A stretch of DNA of 64,000 nt from Oscillibacter sp. (GTDB taxonomy: Bacteria; Bacillota; Clostridia; Oscillospirales; Oscillospiraceae): the NCBI GenBank assembly GCA_017482345.1, contig JAFUNB010000001.1, positions 19,636-83,635 on the forward strand, in the 5' to 3' direction. The stretch's first letter is position 1, and the number at the start of each line of letters is the position of its first letter. Positions 19,211 to 26,467 of the stretch are shown here, piece after piece. The notes under the pieces were generated by a model that saw only the letters and a list, made by a program, of their open reading frames with translations, had not been told where the DNA came from and searched no databases. The position numbers were made by a program, and so were the translations under genes.

Positions 19211-19239
19211 ATTATACCATGGGGTTATGAAATTGAATA
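19211..19239 (-). promoter_or_regulatory. Promoter of the lipoate/molybdopterin operon
   Basis: On the minus strand an extended -10 (TGGTATAAT, core at 19211-19216) is preceded at 17 bases by TATTCA (19234-19239), a weak -35. The predicted start is near 19204, giving about 80 bases of leader before the AhpD-like gene. Confidence 0.55.
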
Positions 19240-19295
19240 CTATCTTTTTTTCGGTTTTGGTTATGCACTCAGCCCATAAGTCCGTGGCGGGGACA

Positions 19296-19333
19296 CAAAA
19301 AGAAAAAGGAAGTCCGGCAAAAGCCGGACTTCC
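19296..19333 (-). terminator. Terminator of the YfcC gene
   Basis: GGAAGTCCGGC and GCCGGACTTCC form an 11-bp stem around a 4-base loop. On the minus strand it is followed by TTTTTCTTTTT. It separates the YfcC/M20 unit from the lipoate operon promoter. Confidence 0.9.
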
Positions 19334-19362
19334 CAAAGTTGTGTTTGGTTTGGTTGGGGGGA

Positions 19363-20751
19363 TTAGAAGCCGATGCTGATAGCCACACCGACAGACACGA
19401 AGCCGAAGATGAAGTAGATGATCATCAGAGGCACGAAGAACTTGTACCACTTGGGAACAGTGACGCGTGCATAGTTCATGAAGATCATCAGAGTGCCGTA
19501 GCTGAACCAGAACATGTTGGTGATACCGTCACCGAACTGGTAGCACAGAACGGCGGTCTGGTCAGTCAGGCCCAGCTCCAGAGCGATGGGGATGATGATG
19601 GGGCTCAGCAGAGCGCCCTTAGCGGAACCGGAGGGGATCAGGCCGTTGATCAGGGAGACCAGCAGGATGATGCCGATACCGGCCAGCAGGGGAGACAGAC
19701 CCTCCAGCAGCTGAACAGCGTTGTAAACGATGGTGGCGTTGACGTTGGCACGGTTCATGATCCAGAACACGGCACGGGCAAAGCCGATGACCATGGCGCC
19801 GGAGATGGAACCGCCGGCACCCTTCAGGAAGGAGTTGACCATGTCGTTGGGGTTCATCTTGGAAACCAGACCAGACAGCAGAGCGGAGGCGAAGAAGATG
19901 GCGGAAACGTCATCGATGCCCCACTTCACGCCGCCGTAACCGAACTGGAAGCCGATAACGGACATAACCATGGCGCCCAGGATGGACAGCAGGACGATGA
20001 TGTGAGCGCCGGTCATCTTGACTTCCTTGCTGGTATCCAGCATCAGATCAGAGACGTCGGTGCCGTAGGTCAGGGACTTGGTGGGATCCTTAACAACGCG
20101 ATTGGCATACAGAACAGTGTAAACAATGCCGATGGTGGTCATGATGCACCACAGAACGGTACGGTAGCCAACACCAACGAACACGTTGTCGCCGGTCAGC
20201 AGGCCCATGTTCTGCAGGATGCCGTTGCAGACGCCGACGGTATACAGGTTGGTGGGGCCGGTAACAAAGCCGCCCATCAGACCAACAACCAGCATAGCCA
20301 GAGCAACGATGCCGTCATAACCCATGGCCAGAACAACTGCCACAACCAGGGGAGCGAAGGGGATCAGGGTCTCGATCCAGCCCAGGAAGCCGCCCAGAGC
20401 GGAGAAGATGACCATCAGGACGATCAGCAGAACGGTACGGGAACCGGAACCGAACTTGCGGACCAGAGTGGTAACGCCGGAGTCGATAGCGCCGGTGGCC
20501 TTGTAGATCTCCAGAGCGCCGCCGATCATCAGAACCAGGATGACCAGGTTGGAGGTATCCTTGATACCCATGGGGATGGAGCGGAACAGGTCGAACACGC
20601 TGTTGAAGTTCAGGGTGTTGCGGGGCAGAGCGGTGTAAACACCGTCAACCAGAGTACCGGGGGTGATCAGGAAGGTTGCGATCCAAGCGACGATAACGAC
20701 GCTGAAGATCAGGATGAACGGGTTAAAGTTCATCGGTTTTTTCTGTTTCAT
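19363..20751 (-). CDS. YfcC-family transporter (C4-dicarboxylate/basic amino acid antiporter superfamily)
   Basis: A 462-residue membrane protein with about 12 helices and the YfcC/DcuC-like (PF03606) pattern: NFNPFILIFSVVIVAWIATFLITPG at the start, IGGALEIYKATGAIDSGV, the re-entrant GFLGWIETLIPFAPLVVAV, GFVTGPTNLYTVGVC, and the late LINGLIPSGSAKGALLSPIIIPIA with GDGITNMFWFSYG. Members are predicted to carry C4-dicarboxylates or arginine/ornithine-type amino acids, mostly without proof. It is encoded 60 bases after the M20 hydrolase, which suggests uptake of the compound (or export of the product) handled by that enzyme. AAAGGAG precedes the ATG. Confidence 0.88.
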   Translation of the reverse strand: MKQKKPMNFNPFILIFSVVIVAWIATFLITPGTLVDGVYTALPRNTLNFNSVFDLFRSIPMGIKDTSNLVILVLMIGGALEIYKATGAIDSGVTTLVRKFGSGSRTVLLIVLMVIFSALGGFLGWIETLIPFAPLVVAVVLAMGYDGIVALAMLVVGLMGGFVTGPTNLYTVGVCNGILQNMGLLTGDNVFVGVGYRTVLWCIMTTIGIVYTVLYANRVVKDPTKSLTYGTDVSDLMLDTSKEVKMTGAHIIVLLSILGAMVMSVIGFQFGYGGVKWGIDDVSAIFFASALLSGLVSKMNPNDMVNSFLKGAGGSISGAMVIGFARAVFWIMNRANVNATIVYNAVQLLEGLSPLLAGIGIILLVSLINGLIPSGSAKGALLSPIIIPIALELGLTDQTAVLCYQFGDGITNMFWFSYGTLMIFMNYARVTVPKWYKFFVPLMIIYFIFGFVSVGVAISIGF

Positions 20752-20810
20752 TCTTGTTTCTCCTTTCCTTTTATAAACACAACTTTAAAAAACAGTTTTC
20801 CAACTGATTT

Positions 20811-22013
20811 TTACTTCTCGTTGTTGGCCAGAGCGTAGGTCACAGCCAGAGTGCCGACGGTACCCTCGGCCATCATCTCGATGGAGATGGAGTCCTCGGT
20901 GGTGTGGCACAGCTTAATCTCGGCGGGAGAATAGCCCAGGCACTTGGTGCCCTTGCGGCTGTAGTGGCCGGTATCGGTAGCGAAAGCCCAGGGCTTGGTC
21001 TTGATCTCGTGACCGACAGCAGCCTCGATAGCGGCCTTGGCCTGAACGATGTAGTCGGCGTCGGGGCTGACGAAGAAGGGATGCTCGCCCTGGAAGCCCA
21101 TGCCCTCCAGGCCGGTGTAGGTGTGCAGGGGGAAGTACAGAATCTCGACCTTGGCGGAGACGTCCTTGACCTCGCAGGCGTCGACGCAGGCCTGGATCTT
21201 CTTCTCAACGTTCTCCAGAGTATCGTCGCCGGTCTGACGGAAGTCGATGAACAGCTGGATCTCGTTGGGAATGATGTTGGAGCCCTTCTCAGAAGAGGTG
21301 ATGCGGGTCAGGGACATGGTGGAGCTGCCGAACATCTCGTCGCTGCTCAGCTCGACCTTCTCCAGCTTAGGCAGCAGCTGGGTCAGGAAAGCGAAGGGGT
21401 TGGCGCCAGTGTGGGGGATGGAAGCGTGGCAGGACTTGCCGGTGATGGTGACGACCACGCAGCAGCGGCCGCGGCTGCCGATGGCGATGTCGTTCTCGGT
21501 AGCTTCGCCGACAACGGCGTAATCGGTCAGCATACGATCCTCGCTGGTGTGCATCATGGCGCCGTAGCCGGCGATCTCCTCAGAGATGACCTCTGCAACC
21601 ACGATGTCGCCCTTCGGCAGCAGACCGGCTTCCTTCAGCATGACGGGAGCGTACAGATAGATGGCCATGGTACCCTTGGTGTCGGAAGCGCCGCGGCCCC
21701 AGACACGACCCTCGGCGATAGCGCCGCTGTAGGGGGGATACTTCCAGCGGGACTCGTCACCGCCGTCGACGACGTCCAGGTGGCAGTTCAGCATGACAGA
21801 GCTGCCGCCGCCGGTACCCTTCATGGTGCCGAAGACGTTGCCGTACTTGTCAACCTCAACAGAGTCGTAACCCAGCTTGTGCATCTTGTCAACGATGTAC
21901 TGAGCCAGCTCACCCTCATACATGGACTGGGAGTTGATCTGGATCAGCTCGGATGCAGTCTGGACGATCTCGTCGTGGTACTTTGCGGCGATTGCCTTAA
22001 ACTGTTCGTTCAT
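20811..22013 (-). CDS. M20 family zinc hydrolase (YgeY/ArgE/DapE-like)
   Basis: A 400-residue amidohydrolase. Metal ligands can be placed in NCHLDVV (His, about 76), GRGASDTKGTMA (bridging Asp, about 111), SEEIAGYGA (catalytic Glu-Glu, about 145) and the C-terminal KLCHTTEDSI (His). A lid/dimerisation domain lies between (about 185-300). The segments RWKYPPYSGAIAEGRVWGRGASDTKG and FATDTGHYSRKG resemble YgeY, a hydrolase found with selenium/molybdenum-dependent purine and diaminopropionate genes, but this is only a resemblance. GGAGGAAACAC precedes the ATG. It is co-transcribed with the YfcC-type transporter and has an unusually long leader containing a 14-bp inverted repeat. Confidence 0.88.
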   Translation of the reverse strand: MNEQFKAIAAKYHDEIVQTASELIQINSQSMYEGELAQYIVDKMHKLGYDSVEVDKYGNVFGTMKGTGGGSSVMLNCHLDVVDGGDESRWKYPPYSGAIAEGRVWGRGASDTKGTMAIYLYAPVMLKEAGLLPKGDIVVAEVISEEIAGYGAMMHTSEDRMLTDYAVVGEATENDIAIGSRGRCCVVVTITGKSCHASIPHTGANPFAFLTQLLPKLEKVELSSDEMFGSSTMSLTRITSSEKGSNIIPNEIQLFIDFRQTGDDTLENVEKKIQACVDACEVKDVSAKVEILYFPLHTYTGLEGMGFQGEHPFFVSPDADYIVQAKAAIEAAVGHEIKTKPWAFATDTGHYSRKGTKCLGYSPAEIKLCHTTEDSISIEMMAEGTVGTLAVTYALANNEK

Positions 22014-22191
22014 GTGTTTCCTCCGTTTTTATGTAGATTTATTTTGGGACCTGTTTTTGGTGTTTTCGCCCGTCCGGCACAGCGTGAGCCAGTCGGAAAG
22101 AAAACAACCGTTCCGCGAATTGCCTGCCCATGATAGGTTTAACAAAAATAAACACAATGGGAGCTTCTTCGGGGGGCTGGGGGATGTGCAA

Positions 22192-22244
22192 AAAATGTTC
22201 TTTGTCGATATTTTTGTTGCATTTTAGACAACAAAGAACATTTT
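22192..22244 (-). promoter_or_regulatory. Inverted repeat/hairpin at the transcription start of the M20 gene
   Basis: AAAATGTTCTTTGT (22192-22205) and ACAAAGAACATTTT (22231-22244) are perfect 14-bp inverted copies 25 bases apart. On the minus strand the predicted transcript begins inside the first arm, and the second arm runs into six U residues. It could be a +1 attenuator hairpin or an operator for a dimeric repressor. Confidence 0.6.
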
Positions 22245-22249
22245 CCACA

Positions 22250-22278
22250 ATTATAACATGTATATTTTGAATTGAATA
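22250..22278 (-). promoter_or_regulatory. Promoter of the M20 hydrolase-YfcC operon
   Basis: Extended -10 TGTTATAAT (core 22250-22255), 17-base spacer, TATTCA (22273-22278) on the minus strand. The -35 and its flank (TATTCAATT) are the same as in the lipoate operon promoter at 19211-19239. Confidence 0.55.
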
Positions 22279-22374
22279 TAGCAGATTTCCTATAATTGGT
22301 TATAACTATTGAGAATAGCAAACATTCAAAACGAGGAAACCTAGTGTTAAGGAACCTTAACGGACGGTCCCGAA

Positions 22375-22405
22375 AAAGCGCCCAGTCCCCTCGACTGGGC
22401 GCTTT
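22375..22405 (-). terminator. Terminator of the nhaC gene
   Basis: AAAGCGCCCAGTC and GACTGGGCGCTTT form a perfect 13-bp stem with a 5-base loop, extended below by GGTCC/GGACC. On the minus strand it has five U residues at the 3' side. Confidence 0.85.
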
Positions 22406-22441
22406 CGGACCGCGCAATTGTTATGCAAATAAGAGTGCTTC

Positions 22442-23812
22442 TTACTTCTTCAGGTTCTTGACCTGGCTCTCCTGGCACCAATGCTCGAAGTTCCAGGGAT
22501 CCTTCTTGATAGCGCTATCAGCGAAGGGGATGAAGATGGAAGCGATGGCAAACACAGCCAGCAGGCCCTGATACCACAGGCAGGGGATGACGTCCATGGC
22601 GCTGACAGCACCAGCGGTCAGAGAACCAACCATCAGGATCTGAGCACCGTAGGGGATAGCACCCTGCATGACGCAGGAGAACAGGTCCAGCAGAGAAGCG
22701 GAACGACGGGGGTCAACCTTGTACTCCTCGCAGATACCGCGGGCGATGGGGCCGTCAACGATGATGGAGATGGTGTTGTTAGCGATAGCAGCGTCGGTCA
22801 GGCAGACCATGGCAGCGATACCAACCTCGGCGGACTTGGGTCCCTTGATGAAAGCGGTGACCTTATCCAGCAGCCAGTTGATGCCGCCTTCCTTCTCGAC
22901 CATCTTGGCCATGCCGCCGATGAAGATGGAGGTCAGGAACACTTCCATCATGCCCAGCATGCCGTTGTAGATAGCCTGAGCGAAAGCCAGGAAGCTCATG
23001 TCGGCGAACAGCATGCCAACAGCACCGGACAGCAGGATGCCGACGGTCAGAACGGCGAACACGTTCATGCCAACCAGAGCCAGAACGATAACAACAACAT
23101 AGGGAACGACCTTGATCAGGCTATAGGTACCGACCTCAACAGCGGAGGAACCGCCGCGGGCAACGATCAGCAGCAGAACGAAGGTGATGACAGCAGCGGG
23201 CAGAGCGATGGTCAGGTTGACCTTGAACTTGTCGCGCATCTCGCAGCCCTGAGAACGGGTAGCGGCGATGGTGGTATCGGAGATGAAGGACAGGTTGTCG
23301 CCGAACATGGATCCGCCGATGATGGCGCCCATCATCAGAGCCATGTTCAGGCCGGTGGCCTCAACGACGCCGATGCCGATAGGAGCCAGAGCAGACAGAG
23401 TACCCATGGAGGTACCGGTAGCCAGAGACATGAAGCAGGCGATCATGAACATACCGGCGGTCACGACGCTGGCGGGCAGGACAGACAGGCCCAGGTTAAC
23501 GACGGAGTCAACGCCGCCCATTTCCTTAGCGACGGTAGCGAAAGCACCAGCCAGCAGGTAGATCATGCACATGATGGTGATGTCTTCGCCGCCAACGCCC
23601 TCACAGAAGGTCTTGCACTTGTCCTCGATGGAACCCTTGAAGACCAGGAAGGCCACAATGATGGCCAGCAGCAGAGCGGTGGGAGCGGGGAACTGGTAGA
23701 ATGCCATGTCCACGCCCTGGGAGTTCAGGATGATACCTGCGCCCAGATAAATGATGATAAACAGCAGGAACGGGAACAGCGCAAGAGCGCTAGACTTACG
23801 AGTTTCTTTCAT
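22442..23812 (-). CDS. Na+/H+ antiporter NhaC family protein
   Basis: A 456-residue membrane protein with about 11-12 helices. NhaC family (PF03553) features include CMIYLLAGAFATVAKEMGGVDSVVNLGLSVLP near 85-115, the polar membrane motif MSLATGTSMGTLSALAPIGIGV near 140, MMGAIIGGSMFGDNLSFISDTTIAATRSQGCEMRDKFKVN near 160-200, and the LTDAAIANNTISIIVDGPIARGI segment near 340. Some NhaC homologues are amino acid/H+ or malate/lactate antiporters, so the substrate may be organic. It has its own terminator and lies between the M20 unit and the methionine gamma-lyase-like gene. The ATG at 23812 follows AAGGGGG. A GGCAGGG/CCCTGCC stem-loop (23878-23900) lies in its leader. Confidence 0.88.
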   Translation of the reverse strand: MKETRKSSALALFPFLLFIIIYLGAGIILNSQGVDMAFYQFPAPTALLLAIIVAFLVFKGSIEDKCKTFCEGVGGEDITIMCMIYLLAGAFATVAKEMGGVDSVVNLGLSVLPASVVTAGMFMIACFMSLATGTSMGTLSALAPIGIGVVEATGLNMALMMGAIIGGSMFGDNLSFISDTTIAATRSQGCEMRDKFKVNLTIALPAAVITFVLLLIVARGGSSAVEVGTYSLIKVVPYVVVIVLALVGMNVFAVLTVGILLSGAVGMLFADMSFLAFAQAIYNGMLGMMEVFLTSIFIGGMAKMVEKEGGINWLLDKVTAFIKGPKSAEVGIAAMVCLTDAAIANNTISIIVDGPIARGICEEYKVDPRRSASLLDLFSCVMQGAIPYGAQILMVGSLTAGAVSAMDVIPCLWYQGLLAVFAIASIFIPFADSAIKKDPWNFEHWCQESQVKNLKK

Positions 23813-24004
23813 GTTTTTTTCTTTTCCCCCTTAAATTATTGTGGCAAGTGGTTGTCACGACACAGAAAAGATTTTTGGCAGGGGATTGCGCGCCCTGCCA
23901 CGCTTGGGAAGGAGTATCCAGCAAACAACGGCGGTCAGATGTTTGGCGCTGGGTTTCCTACGCGGGGTATTGCTGACAAGGGTTGCGCCAGGGTTTATAT
24001 TTGA

Positions 24005-24038
24005 GTGAATATGGGCCGCGGGAGCGGCCCATATTCAC
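24005..24038. repeat. Perfect 15-bp stem-loop after the methionine gamma-lyase-like gene
   Basis: GTGAATATGGGCCGC, a GGGA loop and GCGGCCCATATTCAC. No T run follows on either strand, so it is not a standard intrinsic terminator. It may stabilise a 3' end or mark the end of the transcript. Confidence 0.6.
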
Positions 24039-24062
24039 GTCAAACCATAGATAAGTAAGAAA

Positions 24063-25271
24063 TTAGATCTTCTCCAGAGCGGCGGACAGCTCGGCGATGA
24101 TGTCATCGGCATCCTCAACACCGATGGAGAAGCGCAGCTGACCCATGGAGATACCGGCGGCCTTCATCTCCTCGGGAGAATAGGCGCGGTGAGAGGTCTT
24201 GGCGGGATAGGAGATGGTGGTGGCATAGCCGGCCAGGCTGGGAACGAACTTGATGGTGGGGCACTCAGCGATCAGAGTGCAGGCAGCCTCGACACCGCCG
24301 ACGAAGTCAGCGCTCAGCATACCGCCGCACCAGCCGTGGTTGAACATCTTCACGCCGCGCTCATAATACTTGGAGGACTTCAGGCCGGGATAGTAAACGG
24401 CTTCGCACTTGGGATGATTCTCCAGGAATTCGGCAACCTTCAGAGCGTTCTCGGAGTGACGCTGCATACGCATGTCCAGAGTGCGCAGGCTTCTCAGCAG
24501 CAGCCATGCCTCGAAGGGACCCATGATAGCGCCGTACAGAGTGAAGCAGCGCTTGATCTTGGCCAGGTCTTCAGCACCGGCAACGGCTGCACCGCCGATG
24601 ATATCGCTGTGGCCGCCCAGATACTTGGTGGTGGAGTAGACAACGATATCAGCGCCGAAGTCCATGGGGCTGCAGACGGCGGCGGTAGCGAAGGTGTTGT
24701 CGACGATGAACTTGCAGCCGTGCTCGTGAGCGATCTCAGCGATGCCGGGCAGATCCATAACCTCCATCAGGGGGTTGGTGATGGTCTCGGTGTAGATGAC
24801 CTTAGTGTTGGGACGGATGGCAGCTTTCAGAGCATCCAGGTCGTCCTTAAAGTCAACAAAGGTGCACTCCACGTTGAAGCGGGCCAGCTCATTCTTCAGA
24901 TAGTCATAGACGCCGCCGTACAGAACGGGGGAGGACACGATGTGGTCGCCGGCCTGAACGTTGGCAATGATGGAGTTGATGATGGCGGCCATGCCGGAGG
25001 AGAAGACCAGGGCGCCAGCGGCCTTGTCGCCCTCGATGCTGGCCAGAGCCATCTCGACAGCGTCAGTGCCGGGGTTGGACATACGGGAGTAGACATAGCC
25101 ATCAGCCTCACCGGCATAAACAGCATCCAGAGTGGGCACGTCGTCAAAGGAGAAAACGGAGCTCATGTAGATGGGCAGGACCTTGGGGACGGAGACGCTC
25201 TTGGCAATCTTCTTGGACAGCTCAATGTCACCAGTGTGGGCCAGTTTGGTATTGATGTTCTTTTCCTTCAT
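24063..25271 (-). CDS. Trans-sulfuration PLP enzyme, methionine gamma-lyase-like
   Basis: A 402-residue Cys/Met-metabolism PLP enzyme. The PLP Lys is Lys216 in VYSTTKYLGGHSDIIGG; Asp191 in FIVDNTFATA contacts the pyridine N; Tyr118 in VLYGGVYDY stacks on the ring; YSRMSNPGTDAVE (about 61-73) is the phosphate-binding region from the neighbouring subunit. Family members include methionine gamma-lyase, cystathionine gamma-synthase/lyase and O-acetylhomoserine sulfhydrylase. No met biosynthesis gene is adjacent and the context is catabolic (transporters, hydrolase), so a gamma-lyase giving a thiol, ammonia and 2-oxobutyrate is preferred. It is divergent from a LysR regulator, with a palindrome in between. 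Confidence 0.87.
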   Translation of the reverse strand: MKEKNINTKLAHTGDIELSKKIAKSVSVPKVLPIYMSSVFSFDDVPTLDAVYAGEADGYVYSRMSNPGTDAVEMALASIEGDKAAGALVFSSGMAAIINSIIANVQAGDHIVSSPVLYGGVYDYLKNELARFNVECTFVDFKDDLDALKAAIRPNTKVIYTETITNPLMEVMDLPGIAEIAHEHGCKFIVDNTFATAAVCSPMDFGADIVVYSTTKYLGGHSDIIGGAAVAGAEDLAKIKRCFTLYGAIMGPFEAWLLLRSLRTLDMRMQRHSENALKVAEFLENHPKCEAVYYPGLKSSKYYERGVKMFNHGWCGGMLSADFVGGVEAACTLIAECPTIKFVPSLAGYATTISYPAKTSHRAYSPEEMKAAGISMGQLRFSIGVEDADDIIAELSAALEKI

Positions 25272-25323
25272 AGCTTAAATCATCACTCTTTCGTTAAATT
25301 TACACATTTTTTAGCAATCGCCA

Positions 25324-25353
25324 TTGCTTTGATTACATGTTATCATATATAAT
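25324..25353 (+). promoter_or_regulatory. Promoter of the LysR gene next to the methionine gamma-lyase gene
   Basis: TTGCTT (25324-25329), an 18-base spacer and TATAAT (25348-25353). The palindrome at 25388-25406 lies about 30 bases downstream of the predicted start. Confidence 0.45.
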
Positions 25354-25387
25354 TGTAAACAGGGTAATGCATTTTTTCATCATGGGG

Positions 25388-25406
25388 ATATGAATTTAAT
25401 TCATAT
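25388..25406. promoter_or_regulatory. Palindromic LysR-type operator
   Basis: ATATGAATT-T-AATTCATAT is a perfect 19-base palindrome that fits the T-N11-A LysR box. It lies between the divergent lysR and methionine gamma-lyase-like genes, the standard place for a LysR binding site. Confidence 0.6.
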
Positions 25407-25474
25407 GTAACGGATTGAGGAAGTGCGCAAACCCTTGCAATATCAAGCGTTTTCAGCATTTGGAGGGATTGTAA

Positions 25475-26422
25475 ATGACCTTACAGCAGCTCCAGTATCT
25501 GGTGGCGATCGCGGAGACAAATTCCATCAACCAGGCGGCGCAGAGCCTGTTTGTATCCCAGTCCAGCATCAGCAAAGCCATCAAACAGCTGGAGGAGGAA
25601 CTGGGCTTTGCACTGATGGAACGCAACTATCGCGGCATTGCCTTCACGCCCCGGGGACTGGAATTTTTGCGGGATGCCTATGCCTTGATGGACCGGTTTG
25701 ACTTCCTGAAAACCCACTATCTCTCGGCACCGGATGACTCCGTCAGCTTTTCCGTATCCTCCCAGCACTATATTTTTGTGCTGGAGGCCATCTCCCAGAT
25801 GGTCAATCTGCTGGGAGAGCATACCTATTCCATCAACCTGCGGGAGCATAAAACGTCCGAGATCATCAACGATGTGGCCACCGGCCGCAGCCGGATCGGT
25901 TTTATCTTCTACTATCACCTGAACGAGGAATTCATCAAGCGGGAGCTGGACCGATACAACCTGGAGTTCCATCCCTTCTGCACGGCTATGCCCCACGCGT
26001 ATGTGGCAGATAACCACCCACTGGCCGGAGAGAAGCTGGTCACGCAGGCGCAGCTGGATGAATATCCTTATGTGTGTTACGATCTGGGCACGGATCACGG
26101 CAACTTCGCGGAGGAGATCTTCTCACCCGCGCACCCTACAAAGGTAATTTATGTCTTCGACCGCTGCTCTATGTTCAACATCATCAAGCACTCCAACGGC
26201 TATACCACCGGCTCTGGCTTCCTATCCAGGGGATATCTGGAGGAGAATGTGGTGACCATTCCGCTGGATGTGCCGCCCAGCAATATGATGTACATTGGCT
26301 GGATCTGGCCCCGGGGACGGGAACTGGACGCGGAGAGCGAGCAGTTCATTCAGTTCTGCAAGAACGCGCTGGATAAATGCTATACCGGCGACCGCCGCGG
26401 AGCCACAAAGCCGGTTGTATAG
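25475..26422 (+). CDS. LysR family transcriptional regulator
   Basis: A 315-residue regulator. The N-terminal winged helix-turn-helix is MTLQQLQYLVAIAETNSINQAAQSLFVSQSSISKAIKQLEEELGFALMERNYRGIAFTPRGLEFL (about 1-65), followed by a linker helix and an effector-binding domain (about 90-300) of the type-2 periplasmic fold. The effector is unknown. The gene is divergent from the methionine gamma-lyase-like enzyme, so control of that gene, and possibly of the neighbouring transporter genes, is the natural hypothesis. GGAGGGATTGTAA precedes the ATG. Confidence 0.92.
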   Translation: MTLQQLQYLVAIAETNSINQAAQSLFVSQSSISKAIKQLEEELGFALMERNYRGIAFTPRGLEFLRDAYALMDRFDFLKTHYLSAPDDSVSFSVSSQHYIFVLEAISQMVNLLGEHTYSINLREHKTSEIINDVATGRSRIGFIFYYHLNEEFIKRELDRYNLEFHPFCTAMPHAYVADNHPLAGEKLVTQAQLDEYPYVCYDLGTDHGNFAEEIFSPAHPTKVIYVFDRCSMFNIIKHSNGYTTGSGFLSRGYLEENVVTIPLDVPPSNMMYIGWIWPRGRELDAESEQFIQFCKNALDKCYTGDRRGATKPVV

Positions 26423-26432
26423 TTTTGATATA

Positions 26433-26465
26433 AGAAAAGAAGCCGCCTGAAGGCGGCTTCTTTTG
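26433..26465. terminator. Bidirectional terminator between lysR and htpG
   Basis: AAAAGAAGCCGCC and GGCGGCTTCTTTT flank a TGAA loop. An A run on one side and a T run on the other serve both converging genes. Confidence 0.9.
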
Positions 26466-26467
26466 GA

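Larger units (their letters stand above)
22014..22441. other. Non-coding region between the M20 hydrolase and nhaC genes
   Basis: This 428-base gap holds no convincing gene. It contains the M20 promoter (22250-22278), the 14-bp inverted repeat at its start site (22192-22244), a perfect 7-bp inverted repeat GTTAAGG-AA-CCTTAAC (22346-22361), and the terminator of the nhaC gene (22375-22405). It is more AT-rich than the flanking genes. Confidence 0.7.

Noticed and set aside
23813-24062. SAM riboswitch near the methionine gamma-lyase-like or nhaC genes
   Set aside because: The conserved SAM-I core was not found; only a small GGCAGGG/CCCTGCC stem is present.
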